In this document: positions 26,391 to 34,632 of the stretch, piece after piece
Layout of the letters: the number at the start of each line of letters is the position of its first letter
Numbering within the stretch: the first letter of the stretch is position 1
From: Candidatus Gorgonimonas eunicellae
GTDB lineage: Bacteria > Pseudomonadota > Gammaproteobacteria > Pseudomonadales > Endozoicomonadaceae
NCBI GenBank assembly: GCA_929200395.1
Contig: CAKMZJ010000005.1
Location: 1 to 49,580 of the forward strand
Length of the DNA: 49,580 nt
Direction of reading: 5' to 3'
Position numbers and translations under genes: made by a program
The notes under the pieces: model-generated
Database searches by the model: none
Seen by the model: only the letters and a program-made list of their open reading frames with translations
Told to the model about the DNA's origin: nothing

Positions 26391-27722
26391 TTATTCTGTT
26401 GGATCTATTGTTATTGAAACTTTTGATATAATTCCTTGATGGTCAGTAGCAACAGAAGGCGTATTATTTTTTAAGCTATTTTTTACATGCTCAATAACAG
26501 CTTCACGACTGTTTGGGATAGTATTGAGTTCGGTATCATATATTTGTAATGTTGCTTCACCACTTACTTCGGCTTTTCGGTTTTTTGAAGTTGCAAAGAT
26601 ATGATCTAGCTGACCTGTTACAGGATATAATGCTGAGCTTTGATCAGTAGCAGAGGTTTCAGCTTTTAAGCAACATTCATCGAATATAGCAACCATTTTA
26701 TCTTTTAGCTCTTTAAGCTTAGTCTCTGTGGCTGAATTTGCTTCTGGTTGTTCTGCTTCAGCTTGTTTTATACCATCTTTGATTGCATTTAATTTGCCTC
26801 TAATGCTATCGTCCGCGTTATAAGATGCGTAGTCATAAGGATATGCTATAAAGGTACTGTTACCATAAAAATCATTACCGTTAGGATGCTTGATTGTTGC
26901 AGAAAGTTCTTTGAAACCTGCATCAGTTAACATTTTAGTTTGTTCTATTCCGCCTAAATCTGCGAACGAATTAAAATCTCCAGCTAGCAAAATAACGCTG
27001 TCTGGGTGTTGTTGTTGCAATTCATTTACCTGTTTAATAATAAACTCTATTGATTTAGATTTATGTGATTCTGGGAATACTCCTAAATGTACATTTATAG
27101 TAAATATTTGCTGTGCTGTTTCTTTATGTGTCGCTTCAGTAATAAATATAGACCGTGGGTGTGCTTGATTAAAATAATGTTGTCGTGTTAAATTATTTAA
27201 CTGTTTTTGCTTTTCTTCTTCTGATAATTGGCTAAGTTTATCATTTATTGCTTCTGTTGGATAAAACTCTTTACCGTTTTCTGATAATAGTATTCTTTCA
27301 CTTTTCACAATATCAAATTTATCAGTATTTAATGCTGTAATATATTGAAAAGCTTTATCACCACTGTTATTGTAATGTTTTATTTCACAAGCGTAACTTT
27401 TACTAACTAAATGATTTACTATAGGATCAACAGAATTAACAGAAATGCCTTTATCAGTACATTTTCTGCCTTCTTGAATACAAAATATATCAACACCTTG
27501 TTCTATCATTTTATTTAATTTTTCTAAAATACTAGGCATGCGATTGGCTGCGGTATATTCTGGAAATATTTTATTATAACTGGTTTCGAGTAGTAAATTC
27601 GTATCTGGGTTTAAACTTCCGATAGTAAGTTCAATTTTTCTACCTTGAAACTGTGTAGCTGGGGTAGTTTTATTTTCTATGTTAGGATTATATTCAATGC
27701 CTTGTTGTTTTGTAATATTCAT
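26391..27722 (-). CDS. Endonuclease/exonuclease/phosphatase (EEP) fold enzyme
   Basis: 443 residues with the ordered catalytic set of the EEP superfamily (DNase I, sphingomyelinases, inositol-phosphate 5-phosphatases, CdtB): DIFCIQEG with metal-binding Glu84, INVHLG with His212, LLAGDFNS with Asp249 and Asn251, QLDHIFA with Asp373-His374, and ATDHQG with Asp427-His428. All key residues are present, so an active metal-dependent phosphodiesterase or phosphatase is likely. The substrate cannot be read from sequence. There is no signal peptide; the first 28 residues are polar. An insertion of about 70 residues (roughly 295-365, helical, Glu/Ala/Lys-rich) precedes the DH motif. It lies downstream of the coiled-coil gene at 27790 on the same strand. 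A host-directed role is possible. Confidence 0.8.
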   Translation of the reverse strand: MNITKQQGIEYNPNIENKTTPATQFQGRKIELTIGSLNPDTNLLLETSYNKIFPEYTAANRMPSILEKLNKMIEQGVDIFCIQEGRKCTDKGISVNSVDPIVNHLVSKSYACEIKHYNNSGDKAFQYITALNTDKFDIVKSERILLSENGKEFYPTEAINDKLSQLSEEEKQKQLNNLTRQHYFNQAHPRSIFITEATHKETAQQIFTINVHLGVFPESHKSKSIEFIIKQVNELQQQHPDSVILLAGDFNSFADLGGIEQTKMLTDAGFKELSATIKHPNGNDFYGNSTFIAYPYDYASYNADDSIRGKLNAIKDGIKQAEAEQPEANSATETKLKELKDKMVAIFDECCLKAETSATDQSSALYPVTGQLDHIFATSKNRKAEVSGEATLQIYDTELNTIPNSREAVIEHVKNSLKNNTPSVATDHQGIISKVSITIDPTE

Positions 27723-27758
27723 AAATTTTTAGTTCTCCGTTGTAGATAGCTAGTAATT

Positions 27759-27780
27759 TAGTTGCAGAAATCTGCAACTA
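27759..27780 (-). terminator. Perfect hairpin between two minus-strand genes
   Basis: TAGTTGCAGA and TCTGCAACTA form a perfect ten-base inverted repeat around AA, about ten bases past the stop of the upstream gene (27790). Likely a terminator or attenuator separating it from the EEP-fold gene; there is no long T-run. Confidence 0.5.
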
Positions 27781-27789
27781 TTAATTTAG

Positions 27790-28758
27790 TTATCTATTTA
27801 GGTCATTATAGCACTTAACACCGTTCATACTCTCTAGTTTTTCTGCTAGAGCAATGATTTTATCTTTTAAGATATTTGTTTTTTTTACATCTTCTTCTAG
27901 TTTTAACTTGTTAGCCATAATTGTTTTGTTCTCAGTGTTTTTATCTTTTATTTTAGTAATCTCTAAGTCATAATCGAAATTTTCAGGGTTAGCATTTATG
28001 CTTAATAAAAAATTCTTCATAAATTGTTTATAAATAGAATTGAAGTTTTCAAAAACATCAAAATTTTCTTCTGATTGTAGTATTTGTTGTAAATCTTCAA
28101 CTTTTTTTTTGTGATCTGTTGAATCTAATGTAAGTGATTGTTGTAGCTTTGAGCTAAGATCTTCTTTTTGCAATAATAGTTTAATAGTATCTTGAGCATT
28201 GTTTATTTTTTCTATAGTTTCATGCAATCTAACTAATAAATCAGCAACTGTTATATCATTATTATTTGTTATTAGATGATGAATACTATTGTCAATTTCT
28301 ATTAAATCTTTTTGTTTTTCACATAACAATTTTTTATTTAGGTTGTTTTGTTGTATATCCTGATTAATCTGCTGTAAAATCTTATCTGCTTCGGTGCACT
28401 TTTCTGTTACTAAGGGATTTAATTTTTCAAATGACTCTTTGTCTTGTATTTCACTTACTTGCTCTCTTGATTTATCAAAACTAATATTAATATATGTTTT
28501 TTGTTCATAGCGCTGTCTAAGTAAGGCTTCAATAGTTTTTAAACTGTTTTTAAATAAACCATAATTTGTTACTACCGGGCATAATGTTTCAAATGTATTG
28601 ATTTTTCTTTCGATTAAAGTTTTAGATATTGTATTGTTATACAGGTGTGTTTGTATATCACTAATATGTTTGCCTATTAGTGGTTTTACTTGTTGTTTAT
28701 TCCTAGCTTCTGGTTTAGTATCTACTATAGTTGTTGGATTTGGGGTTATTGGTTGCAT
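27790..28758 (-). CDS. Coiled-coil protein of unknown function
   Basis: 322 residues from the ATG at 28758, chosen because AGGAG lies about six bases before it. A longer frame from 28788 would add ten residues but has no such site. The first 25 residues are Pro/Thr-rich. The remainder is almost wholly helical with heptad-like patterning (about 55-320), rich in Lys, Glu, Gln and Asn, and contains many KxxxL repeats. There is no membrane helix and no signal. It resembles the 617-residue protein in style (disordered head, coiled body) but I cannot align them. Possibly part of the same host-interaction block. Confidence 0.6.
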   Translation of the reverse strand: MQPITPNPTTIVDTKPEARNKQQVKPLIGKHISDIQTHLYNNTISKTLIERKINTFETLCPVVTNYGLFKNSLKTIEALLRQRYEQKTYINISFDKSREQVSEIQDKESFEKLNPLVTEKCTEADKILQQINQDIQQNNLNKKLLCEKQKDLIEIDNSIHHLITNNNDITVADLLVRLHETIEKINNAQDTIKLLLQKEDLSSKLQQSLTLDSTDHKKKVEDLQQILQSEENFDVFENFNSIYKQFMKNFLLSINANPENFDYDLEITKIKDKNTENKTIMANKLKLEEDVKKTNILKDKIIALAEKLESMNGVKCYNDLNR

Positions 28759-28944
28759 TTTTGCTCCTAAGTATTTGATTAATAACAATTAATAATTTTT
28801 GTAAGCAATAAAATTGATTGCTAAACATTAGATAAAAAATAGTAAGAAATGTTCAAAAATAGTTTTAATAGTTAATTAATATGAACTATTTTAATTAACT
28901 ATTGTCATAAGTGTTACTAAGATAAATAAACTTTAAGGATAAAT

Positions 28945-29325
28945 ATGGATGATATAAAAAATCAAACTCCTATATTCAAATTACCTAGTTGTTGTATAAT
29001 TACAAAAAATAATACAACATGCTGGGACTATAAAGTTAATAGTACAGAGGATCTAGAAAATTATATTTCTATGCCAGAAAATAATTTAACTATAGCTGAA
29101 TTATTTCCAACTGATTTTACAAAAAAGATAAAAAATGATGTTTTTTTTGGTGTCTCAGTAGATATACCAGCTGTAACTATTAATAACGAAACAGTTAATA
29201 TAACCATTGAAACAGAACCTGTATTACCATCAGAATTTTTAGAAAGAAATAAGTCTTTTCGTGAAGAAGATGGGTATATTAATGATTTGAATGCAAAAAT
29301 ATTTGATGAATTAGCAGCAACCTAG
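28945..29325 (+). CDS. Small acidic protein of unknown function
   Basis: 126 residues, net acidic, no signal peptide or membrane segment. It contains a short Cys pair (PSCCI, residues 17-18) and a Trp-rich turn (TTCWDY). A beta-like stretch around FFGVSVDIPAVTINNETVNITIETEPVLP follows, then an acidic helical tail. AAGGAT lies seven bases before the ATG. Not recognised. It is followed directly by a decayed transposon tail. Confidence 0.5.
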   Translation: MDDIKNQTPIFKLPSCCIITKNNTTCWDYKVNSTEDLENYISMPENNLTIAELFPTDFTKKIKNDVFFGVSVDIPAVTINNETVNITIETEPVLPSEFLERNKSFREEDGYINDLNAKIFDELAAT

Positions 29326-29385
29326 TAACTAATAATATTGTACTTGTTTCTGTACACTGTTTCTTGCTAATATACTCACATAGCA

Positions 29386-29575
29386 TATTGCTATTTACTG
29401 CTCAGACAGATGGCTAGTCCATCGACCACACTTGGTTCAGAGCTAACCGCTGGGATATCGGGGATAGCCTTTGGAAATGTGGGTCTCGTTAGAGAACTAG
29501 CCTAGGAACCACCTAGCATACTTGTATGATCCAGGAAGCTCGCTCCTTTAGGTGCGAGAGGAATTCACATCTAAT
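29386..29575 (+). mobile_element. Decayed TnpB 3' end with IS200/IS605-type right end
   Basis: One frame reads ELTAGISGIAFGNVGLVREL then stop, EPPSILV, stop, SRKLAPLGARGIHI. This is the way IS605/IS1341 TnpB genes usually run out into their right end (an ..AGxxGxAxG.. tail, a K/E-P-P-S-like end, then KLAPLG from the terminal hairpin). As DNA there are three successive hairpins: TCTC/GAGA (29484-29495), CATAC/GTATG (29517-29528) and CTCGC/GCGAG (29539-29558) with loop TCCTTTAGGT, then GGAATTCAC. That layout is typical of the guide-RNA (omega RNA) scaffold of TnpB elements. No TnpB catalytic domain or TnpA is present, so it is a remnant. It is noticeably more GC-rich than its surroundings. Confidence 0.6.
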
Positions 29576-29723
29576 AAAACTGTCCAAAGTATTAAAAATT
29601 AGTCTAGCAAAAAAATTAATAATATTACAATTTATTAAAGGATCCTTAAGAGTTGTTTATAAATAATATCTATATTTTAAGGTGGAGTATTTAGATAATA
29701 TGACAGATAACTTAGAGCAATTT
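29576..29723. other. Short gene-free interval next to fliA
   Basis: Only AT-rich DNA and a 13-codon frame (ATG at 29700) preceded by AAGGTGGAG twelve bases upstream, too short and too poorly spaced to call a gene. It abuts the fliA stop on the opposite strand. Confidence 0.35.
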
Positions 29724-30461
29724 TTAAAACCAACTTGTTAGTTTGTTTCTAAGTCTGAGAGCCGCTTGAGAATGGATTTGGCTAATTCTAGATTCGCTTA
29801 CCCCTAGTATTTTTCCTATTTCTTTTAAATTGATTTCTTCATCATAATACAGCATTAATACCTGCTTTTCTCTTTCTGGTAGTTTATTGATTGCTTGTCG
29901 CAATTCTTCTTTAAATTTTTCTTTTTGAGCAAAAAAAGATGGTCCGTAACCTTCAGATTTAGCTTGCATACGAGATTCTTCACTATCAAATAACTCTTCA
30001 TAACTGAATAATCGACAGCCTTTTAAGTCATTCATCATTTCGTTATATTCTTTTACACTTACGCCTAGTTCAGATGCTACTTCTGTATCTTTTGCATTTC
30101 TGCCTAGTTTACTCTCAATGTTTTGTAATGCCTCACTAATTTTACGACTATTACGATATACTGATCTTGGCCCCCAGTCACCCTTGCGTATTTCGTCGAG
30201 CATTGCACCTCTTATACGTATACCAGCAAAAGTTTCAAAGCTAGCACCTTTTGAAGAGTCGTATTTTTTAGCAGCTTCTAATAGTCCTATCATTCCCGAC
30301 TGAATTAAGTCATCTGTTTGTACACTTTCAGGCATTCTTGACCCTAAATGATTAGCTATACGTTTGACCAATGAGCTATGAGAGACAACTAATTTTTCGA
30401 TAACAGCAGCAGGTTTTTGAGCAATTATCTCAGAAGATTTTTTTTTACCAGATTGACTCAT
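29724..30461 (-). CDS. fliA: RNA polymerase sigma-28 factor FliA
   Basis: 245-residue alternative sigma factor of the flagellar/motility class. Region 2 is clear: HSSLVKRIANHLGSRMPESV, DDLIQSGMIGLLEAAKKYD, FETFAGIRIRGAMLDEIR and the FliA hallmark DWGPRSVYRNSRKI (about residues 28-110). Region 3 is at about 112-150, and region 4, LPEREKQVLMLYYDEEINLKEIGKILGVSESRISQIHSQA, at about 193-235. AAGGAT precedes the ATG. No flagellar, chemotaxis or anti-sigma (FlgM) gene is in the window, so the factor is orphaned from the usual flhF-fleN-fliA-mot cluster. It may run motility elsewhere, or a transmissive-phase programme as in Legionella. Confidence 0.95.
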   Translation of the reverse strand: MSQSGKKKSSEIIAQKPAAVIEKLVVSHSSLVKRIANHLGSRMPESVQTDDLIQSGMIGLLEAAKKYDSSKGASFETFAGIRIRGAMLDEIRKGDWGPRSVYRNSRKISEALQNIESKLGRNAKDTEVASELGVSVKEYNEMMNDLKGCRLFSYEELFDSEESRMQAKSEGYGPSFFAQKEKFKEELRQAINKLPEREKQVLMLYYDEEINLKEIGKILGVSESRISQIHSQAALRLRNKLTSWF

Positions 30462-30654
30462 TATTTGCTATCCTTAGGGTAAATAATTTAATGTTTTTTG
30501 TTTATAACAATCTTTGTAGTAAAATTTAAGTATGAGAACTATCCTTGTATATGCTATTGTGGTGTGTTACATGTGTTCTTTATAAGCAAATACTATCTAC
30601 ACTTAATAGTAAAACTTGAATAAAAAATAGAATAATAATATTTTTTATTTATAT

Positions 30655-30671
30655 ACCTTCAAGTAGAAGGT
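30655..30671. repeat. ACACCTTCA palindromic repeat, degraded copy
   Basis: ACCTTC (30655-30660) and GAAGGT (30666-30671) around AAGTA. It matches the core of the palindromes at 19789 and 36065 but the outer stem has diverged. It lies in the divergent region between fliA and the aminopeptidase gene. Confidence 0.45.
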
Positions 30672-30732
30672 TATAGTAGAGGAAAACTTATAGCTTAAAA
30701 TTTACTACTAATCTCAATAAAGGTTAATTTAT

Positions 30733-32013
30733 ATGGATGCTTTAGATAAAAATATTATAAATTTTTTGAATAACTCGCCTACTAGTTATCATGCAGTAGC
30801 AAGTATGAGTAGTATATTAATAGATGCTGGTTTTACAGAGCTAAAAGAAAATGAAACATGGAACTTAGTAAATAATTGTTCTTATTATGTAGTTAAAAAT
30901 AATGCATCGCTAATAGCTTTTAAATATAAAGCTGATTTTTCAGCATTTAAAATGGTTGGCGCTCATACAGACTCGCCCTGTTTAAAAATCAAACCACAGC
31001 CAGAGATGCACGAATATAAGTATTTTCAGTTACAAACTGAAGTATACGGTTCGCCTTTACTAAATACTTGGTTTGATCGTGATTTATCTATCGCAGGAAT
31101 GGTATATTATAAGGATAATAAAGGTAAACTATATAACCAACTTATTAACTTTAAACAACCAATAGCAGTTATTCCGAGTTTAGCAATTCATTTAGATAGA
31201 AACGCGAACAGTAATAGAACTATTAACCCTCAATCACAGGTTAATCCTATACTTGCTACTTGTATTGATAAGAAGTTGACTAATGCATCTATAGTTGATG
31301 TTTTACAGGATTACTTAACTAATAATAAAATTAATAATTGTAAACAAATATTAGATTTTGATCTTAGTTTTTATGATACTAATGAAGCTAAAACAATAGG
31401 ATTACACAAGGAATTTATTTCAAGTGCTAGATTAGATAATCTATTAAGCTGTTTTTTAGGAATGCAATCTTTAATAAACAGTAATAATAATGATACACAT
31501 ATTCCTCTATTGGTATGTAATGATCATGAAGAAGTTGGCAGTCAATCATATACTGGTGCTTTAGGATGTTTTTTATCTAGCACATTGAAAAGAATATGTA
31601 AAACACAAGAAAAATTATCAACTGCTATGGATGATTCTATGCTAATAAGTGCAGATAATGCCCATGGAATTCACCCAAATTACCCCGATAAACACGATAA
31701 AAATCATGCCCCGATATTAAATAATGGAGTGGTTATAAAATATAATTGTAATCAGAGTTACGCTACGAATGCACATACTGCTGCGATATTTAAAAATATT
31801 TGTAATGATATAAATGTTAATTATCAGACATTTTGCTCAAATAATACTATTCGTTGTGGTTCTACTATAGGACCATTAACTTCAAGCTTAGTCGGGGTAA
31901 AAGCTCTAGATATAGGAATTCCAACTTTTGCTATGCATTCAATACGAGAGTTAGCAGGAATAGTAGATTGTAAATCTATGTTGCAGATATTAAAAAAATT
32001 TTTTGATAGCTAA
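30733..32013 (+). CDS. apeB: M18 family aminopeptidase
   Basis: 426-residue cytosolic metallo-aminopeptidase of the M18 (aspartyl aminopeptidase) family, which removes acidic or other N-terminal residues from peptides. The dizinc ligands are all visible: HTDSP (near residue 79), SSARLDN (Asp near 237), NDHEEVGS (Glu pair near 258), SADNAHG (Asp near 312) and FAMHSIRE (His near 399). The TWFDRDLSIAG and LAIHLDR motifs are also typical. Length matches the family. AAAGG lies about nine bases before the ATG. Single gene; in an organism with nutritional dependence on its host it would help recycle peptides. Confidence 0.94.
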   Translation: MDALDKNIINFLNNSPTSYHAVASMSSILIDAGFTELKENETWNLVNNCSYYVVKNNASLIAFKYKADFSAFKMVGAHTDSPCLKIKPQPEMHEYKYFQLQTEVYGSPLLNTWFDRDLSIAGMVYYKDNKGKLYNQLINFKQPIAVIPSLAIHLDRNANSNRTINPQSQVNPILATCIDKKLTNASIVDVLQDYLTNNKINNCKQILDFDLSFYDTNEAKTIGLHKEFISSARLDNLLSCFLGMQSLINSNNNDTHIPLLVCNDHEEVGSQSYTGALGCFLSSTLKRICKTQEKLSTAMDDSMLISADNAHGIHPNYPDKHDKNHAPILNNGVVIKYNCNQSYATNAHTAAIFKNICNDINVNYQTFCSNNTIRCGSTIGPLTSSLVGVKALDIGIPTFAMHSIRELAGIVDCKSMLQILKKFFDS

Positions 32014-32157
32014 TAAATTTAGCTAAAACAACCTAAAATCACTAGTATGTAACAGTAGGTATTAAGAAATTTTTATAAGATATAGAAAGTGGAAATGCTA
32101 CAGGTTAAAATAGTATGGAGATATAGAATATTGCGATAATTAAGTGCAATTTAAGTA

Positions 32158-32233
32158 TGGTGCCGGCACGAGGAGTCGAACCCCGGACCCACTGATTACA
32201 AGTCAGTTGCTCTACCATCTGAGCTATACCGGC
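32158..32233 (-). tRNA. tRNA-Thr (anticodon TGT)
   Basis: Complete cloverleaf on the minus strand: acceptor GCCGGTA with TGCCGGC, D arm GCTCAGATGGTAGAGC, anticodon arm CTGAC-TTGTAAT-CAG giving TGT, T arm with GGTTCGACTCC, and an encoded CCA at 32158-32160. 76 nt. A strong promoter lies just upstream. It stands alone, not in a tRNA cluster. Confidence 0.97.
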
Positions 32234-32246
32234 TTTGATGGTATTA

Positions 32247-32275
32247 ATATTAAAAAATATCTTAGGTGTTGTCAA
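32247..32275 (-). promoter_or_regulatory. Sigma-70 promoter of tRNA-Thr
   Basis: On the minus strand, consensus TTGACA (32270-32275), 17-base spacer and TAATAT (32247-32252), about 13 bases before the first base of the tRNA. One of the best promoter matches in the window. Confidence 0.85.
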
Positions 32276-32478
32276 GTTTTTTTATTTGTTTTTTATATTT
32301 AATAATAGTAAAGATCTTGCTAATTGCTTCCATGCTACTACATTTTTTAGCTTTTGAACTGCGTTACTACTTTTAAGTTAGTACCACTAAAGTCAAAAAA
32401 TAGGTTTCTTGTTTAATAAGTTAAAAATGATTTAGCTGAAAATATTTATCAGCAAAAGGTATATATTAAGGGGGGATT
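32276..32478. other. Spacer upstream of the DedA gene
   Basis: No gene seen. T-rich; ends with AAGGGGGGATT, an unusually G-rich ribosome binding site for the DedA gene. Together with 32014-32157, which is also empty, it makes up the rest of the aminopeptidase-DedA gap. Confidence 0.35.
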
Positions 32479-33696
32479 ATGGATTTATTTAACTTTAATT
32501 TGTTATTAGATTGGCTTTACCAACATTCTAGCTGGTTAGGTATAATAATAGGATTAACTGCATTTTTAGAGTCATTGTTACTTATGGGCTTATTACTGCC
32601 TGGTGTGGTTATGTTATTTGCTTTTGCTAGCATTGCAGGCGTGCTAAAGCTTAATCTCGCTGGTCTGCTTATATGGGGATTTGTCGGAGCAGTTTTGGGA
32701 GATTCCGTTAGTTTTTGGATTGGTCGCAAGTTTAAAAATGATATTTATAAGGTTAAAATTTTTGCTAACCACCCTTCGTGGTTTAACAATGGGGCTAAAT
32801 TTTTTAATAAATATGGGGCTTTAAGCATTGCTTTAGGTCGATTTATCGGACCTATTAGACCTTTTATTCCAACGGTTGCTGGAACATTAGGTATGAAAGC
32901 ATCGCAATTTTATATAGTTAATATTGCTTCATCAATACCCTGGTCTTTTGCTTATATCTTGCCTGGGTATTATTCAGGAAATTTATTAGAAAAATTTTCT
33001 GTAGGTATTTTTAATGATTTACAAGTTACGATATTAACACTAATTTTGTTATGCACTATTTTAGCTTGGATAACCACAGAAATTATTTTTATCTGTAAAA
33101 ACTTATTGCCTAGTTACTTAAAACAGTGGATTTTAGGGTTAGTGTTTACCTCAATTGCAATTATTATAAAATATTTTTATAACGATAAGTATGTAGAATT
33201 AAATAATTGGTTAATATCTCAAAATAATTATGAAGATTTTGTTATATTAGCAGCATCTTGCTATAAATATATTCTATACATAATGGGTTTATTGATGTTA
33301 TATATGGCTTGGAGTTTAAAAAAAGCTAATAGTGTATCAGTTACCAATTATATACTATACCCATTAAGTTGTTGTTTGCTTATTTTTCAAATGTTTTATT
33401 TATACCCTGATTTAAGTATATGGACGCTAGTATCACAAACATATATTTTTAGTTTTATTCTACAATCATTAATTTTTTGCATGCTTTTATTATTGGTATC
33501 AACTAGCATAGCAGATAACAAAATTAGCAATGCACCAATTTGGGAAATAAAAATACTATATGTTATTACGTTAACTGTAGTGTTCATTGCGGCTATTTTA
33601 TCTACTAGGTTAGGACTGCTAGAAACTGACGATATATTAGTGAATATATTACTAGGCATGTTTTATGCGCAGACAATAAAGTTCGTAATAAAGTGA
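32479..33696 (+). CDS. DedA family membrane protein with long C-terminal membrane extension
   Basis: 405 residues. Residues 1-200 form a standard DedA/VTT domain: the family signature runs ENxxxxGLLLPG-like (ESLLLMGLLLPGVVML, near 30), GDSVSFWIGRKF (near 75), and the conserved second half FNKYGALSIALGRFIGPIRPFIPTVAGTLGM with the RFxPxxR-type motif (near 125). DedA proteins are proposed flippases for lipid carriers such as undecaprenyl phosphate and phosphatidylethanolamine. Residues 205-405 add about six more hydrophobic segments that I cannot assign; ordinary DedA proteins stop near 200-220 residues. The frame is continuous. A domain fusion or a member of an extended DedA subfamily is likely. 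Confidence 0.85.
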   Translation: MDLFNFNLLLDWLYQHSSWLGIIIGLTAFLESLLLMGLLLPGVVMLFAFASIAGVLKLNLAGLLIWGFVGAVLGDSVSFWIGRKFKNDIYKVKIFANHPSWFNNGAKFFNKYGALSIALGRFIGPIRPFIPTVAGTLGMKASQFYIVNIASSIPWSFAYILPGYYSGNLLEKFSVGIFNDLQVTILTLILLCTILAWITTEIIFICKNLLPSYLKQWILGLVFTSIAIIIKYFYNDKYVELNNWLISQNNYEDFVILAASCYKYILYIMGLLMLYMAWSLKKANSVSVTNYILYPLSCCLLIFQMFYLYPDLSIWTLVSQTYIFSFILQSLIFCMLLLLVSTSIADNKISNAPIWEIKILYVITLTVVFIAAILSTRLGLLETDDILVNILLGMFYAQTIKFVIK

Positions 33697-33744
33697 TCTG
33701 CTTTAAAAATAGTTAAAAGTGTGTATCGTTTATAGTATTCAGTT

Positions 33745-33820
33745 AAAATATATACAGGTGGCAGTATCTAGTTTAGCATTCATTACGCATCTTTAAGCTA
33801 AAGGTGCATATACACTAGGA
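33745..33820. repeat. Partial copy of the dispersed inverted-repeat family with hairpin
   Basis: ATATACAGGTGGCAGT followed by ATCTAGTTTA matches the outer end of the family seen at 1032, 38148 (reverse complement) and 41185. About 40 bases further on is an unrelated hairpin GCATCTTT/AAAGGTGC, and the segment ends at ATATACACT just before the pilF ribosome binding site. It therefore occupies the leader of pilF. Confidence 0.45.
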
Positions 33821-33829
33821 GATCAAATA

Positions 33830-34558
33830 GTGAAATGGACTTTATTTGTTATTGTTGTATTATTAAGCATCAGTTGTGGTATTTCCCAGCAAACACAGCA
33901 AATGCCTAAAGATAAGCAAAAAGCTGTAGACAATTACCTAAATTTAGCTCAAGCATATTATGTAAGTGGTTCTTATGAGCAAGCTATTACGCCGTTAAAA
34001 CGAGCATCAGTGATTGATCCTAATTCTGCTAGTGTTTATGGAATGCTTGCGATGACATATCAGGCTTTAGGTGAATATAAAACAGCAAAGCAGTTTTTTA
34101 AACAAGCGTTAGCGATAAAATCATCGCCTTATATTTCTAGCATACGCAATAATTACGCTATTTTTTTACTAGAAAATAAAGAGCATGCAGCAGCGTATTC
34201 TGAGTTTGTAAAAGTAACAGAAGATTTATCTTATACTAATAGAAGCCGTACATTTGAAAATATGGGAATAACGTCAATGCGTATGCATAACTATGATCAA
34301 GCTATACATGATTTTAATAATGCTTTGCGGTTAAATGATAGCTTGTTAGTTGCAAATAAAGAATTAGCATCGATTTATATGCAAAAAAATAAGCCAGAAT
34401 TGGCATTAGGTTATTTTCGTAACTTTATGGCTAAAAACGATAAACCTGCTGTAGAGCATTATCAGCTAGGTATTAATATTGCTAAAAGTAATGGTTTAAA
34501 CCAATATGCTAGTGATTTGGCTAGCAAGCTAGATAGCTTATTAGCTACTAATAGATAG
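33830..34558 (+). CDS. pilF: Type IV pilus assembly TPR lipoprotein
   Basis: 242 residues. The N-terminal signal ends in LLSISCGIS, a lipobox-like cysteine (near residue 21), as in PilF/PilW, the outer-membrane pilotin needed for multimerisation of the PilQ secretin. The rest is tetratricopeptide repeats: AQAYYVSGSYEQAITPLKRASVIDPNS, YGMLAMTYQALGEYKTAKQFFKQALAI, MGITSMRMHNYDQAIHDFNNALRLN and ELASIYMQKNKPELALGYFRNF. Begins with GTG, with AGGAG eight bases upstream. The usual neighbours rlmN, rodZ and ispG are absent. Part of a repeat element lies directly in front. Confidence 0.85.
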   Translation: MKWTLFVIVVLLSISCGISQQTQQMPKDKQKAVDNYLNLAQAYYVSGSYEQAITPLKRASVIDPNSASVYGMLAMTYQALGEYKTAKQFFKQALAIKSSPYISSIRNNYAIFLLENKEHAAAYSEFVKVTEDLSYTNRSRTFENMGITSMRMHNYDQAIHDFNNALRLNDSLLVANKELASIYMQKNKPELALGYFRNFMAKNDKPAVEHYQLGINIAKSNGLNQYASDLASKLDSLLATNR

Positions 34559-34581
34559 TAATTTAATTTCTATTCTAAGAG

Positions 34582-34614
34582 TTTCTGCTAGATGATAAAT
34601 ACAGCTAGCAGAAA
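34582..34614. terminator. Terminator-like hairpin between pilF and grxD
   Basis: Perfect ten-base stem TTTCTGCTAG/CTAGCAGAAA with a 13-base loop, placed between two convergent genes about 24 and 19 bases from their stops. Probably stops transcription from both sides. Confidence 0.6.
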
Positions 34615-34632
34615 AGATACAAAGCTTTATAG

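Noticed and set aside
29386-29575. 6S RNA or RNase P RNA
   Set aside because: The RNase P core (GAGGAAAGTCCGGGC) is missing and the ends do not pair into the long 6S rod; the TnpB-tail reading fits better.
29700-29741. 13-codon frame preceded by AAGGTGGAG
   Set aside because: Too short, the spacing to the ATG is too long, and it runs into the antisense end of fliA.
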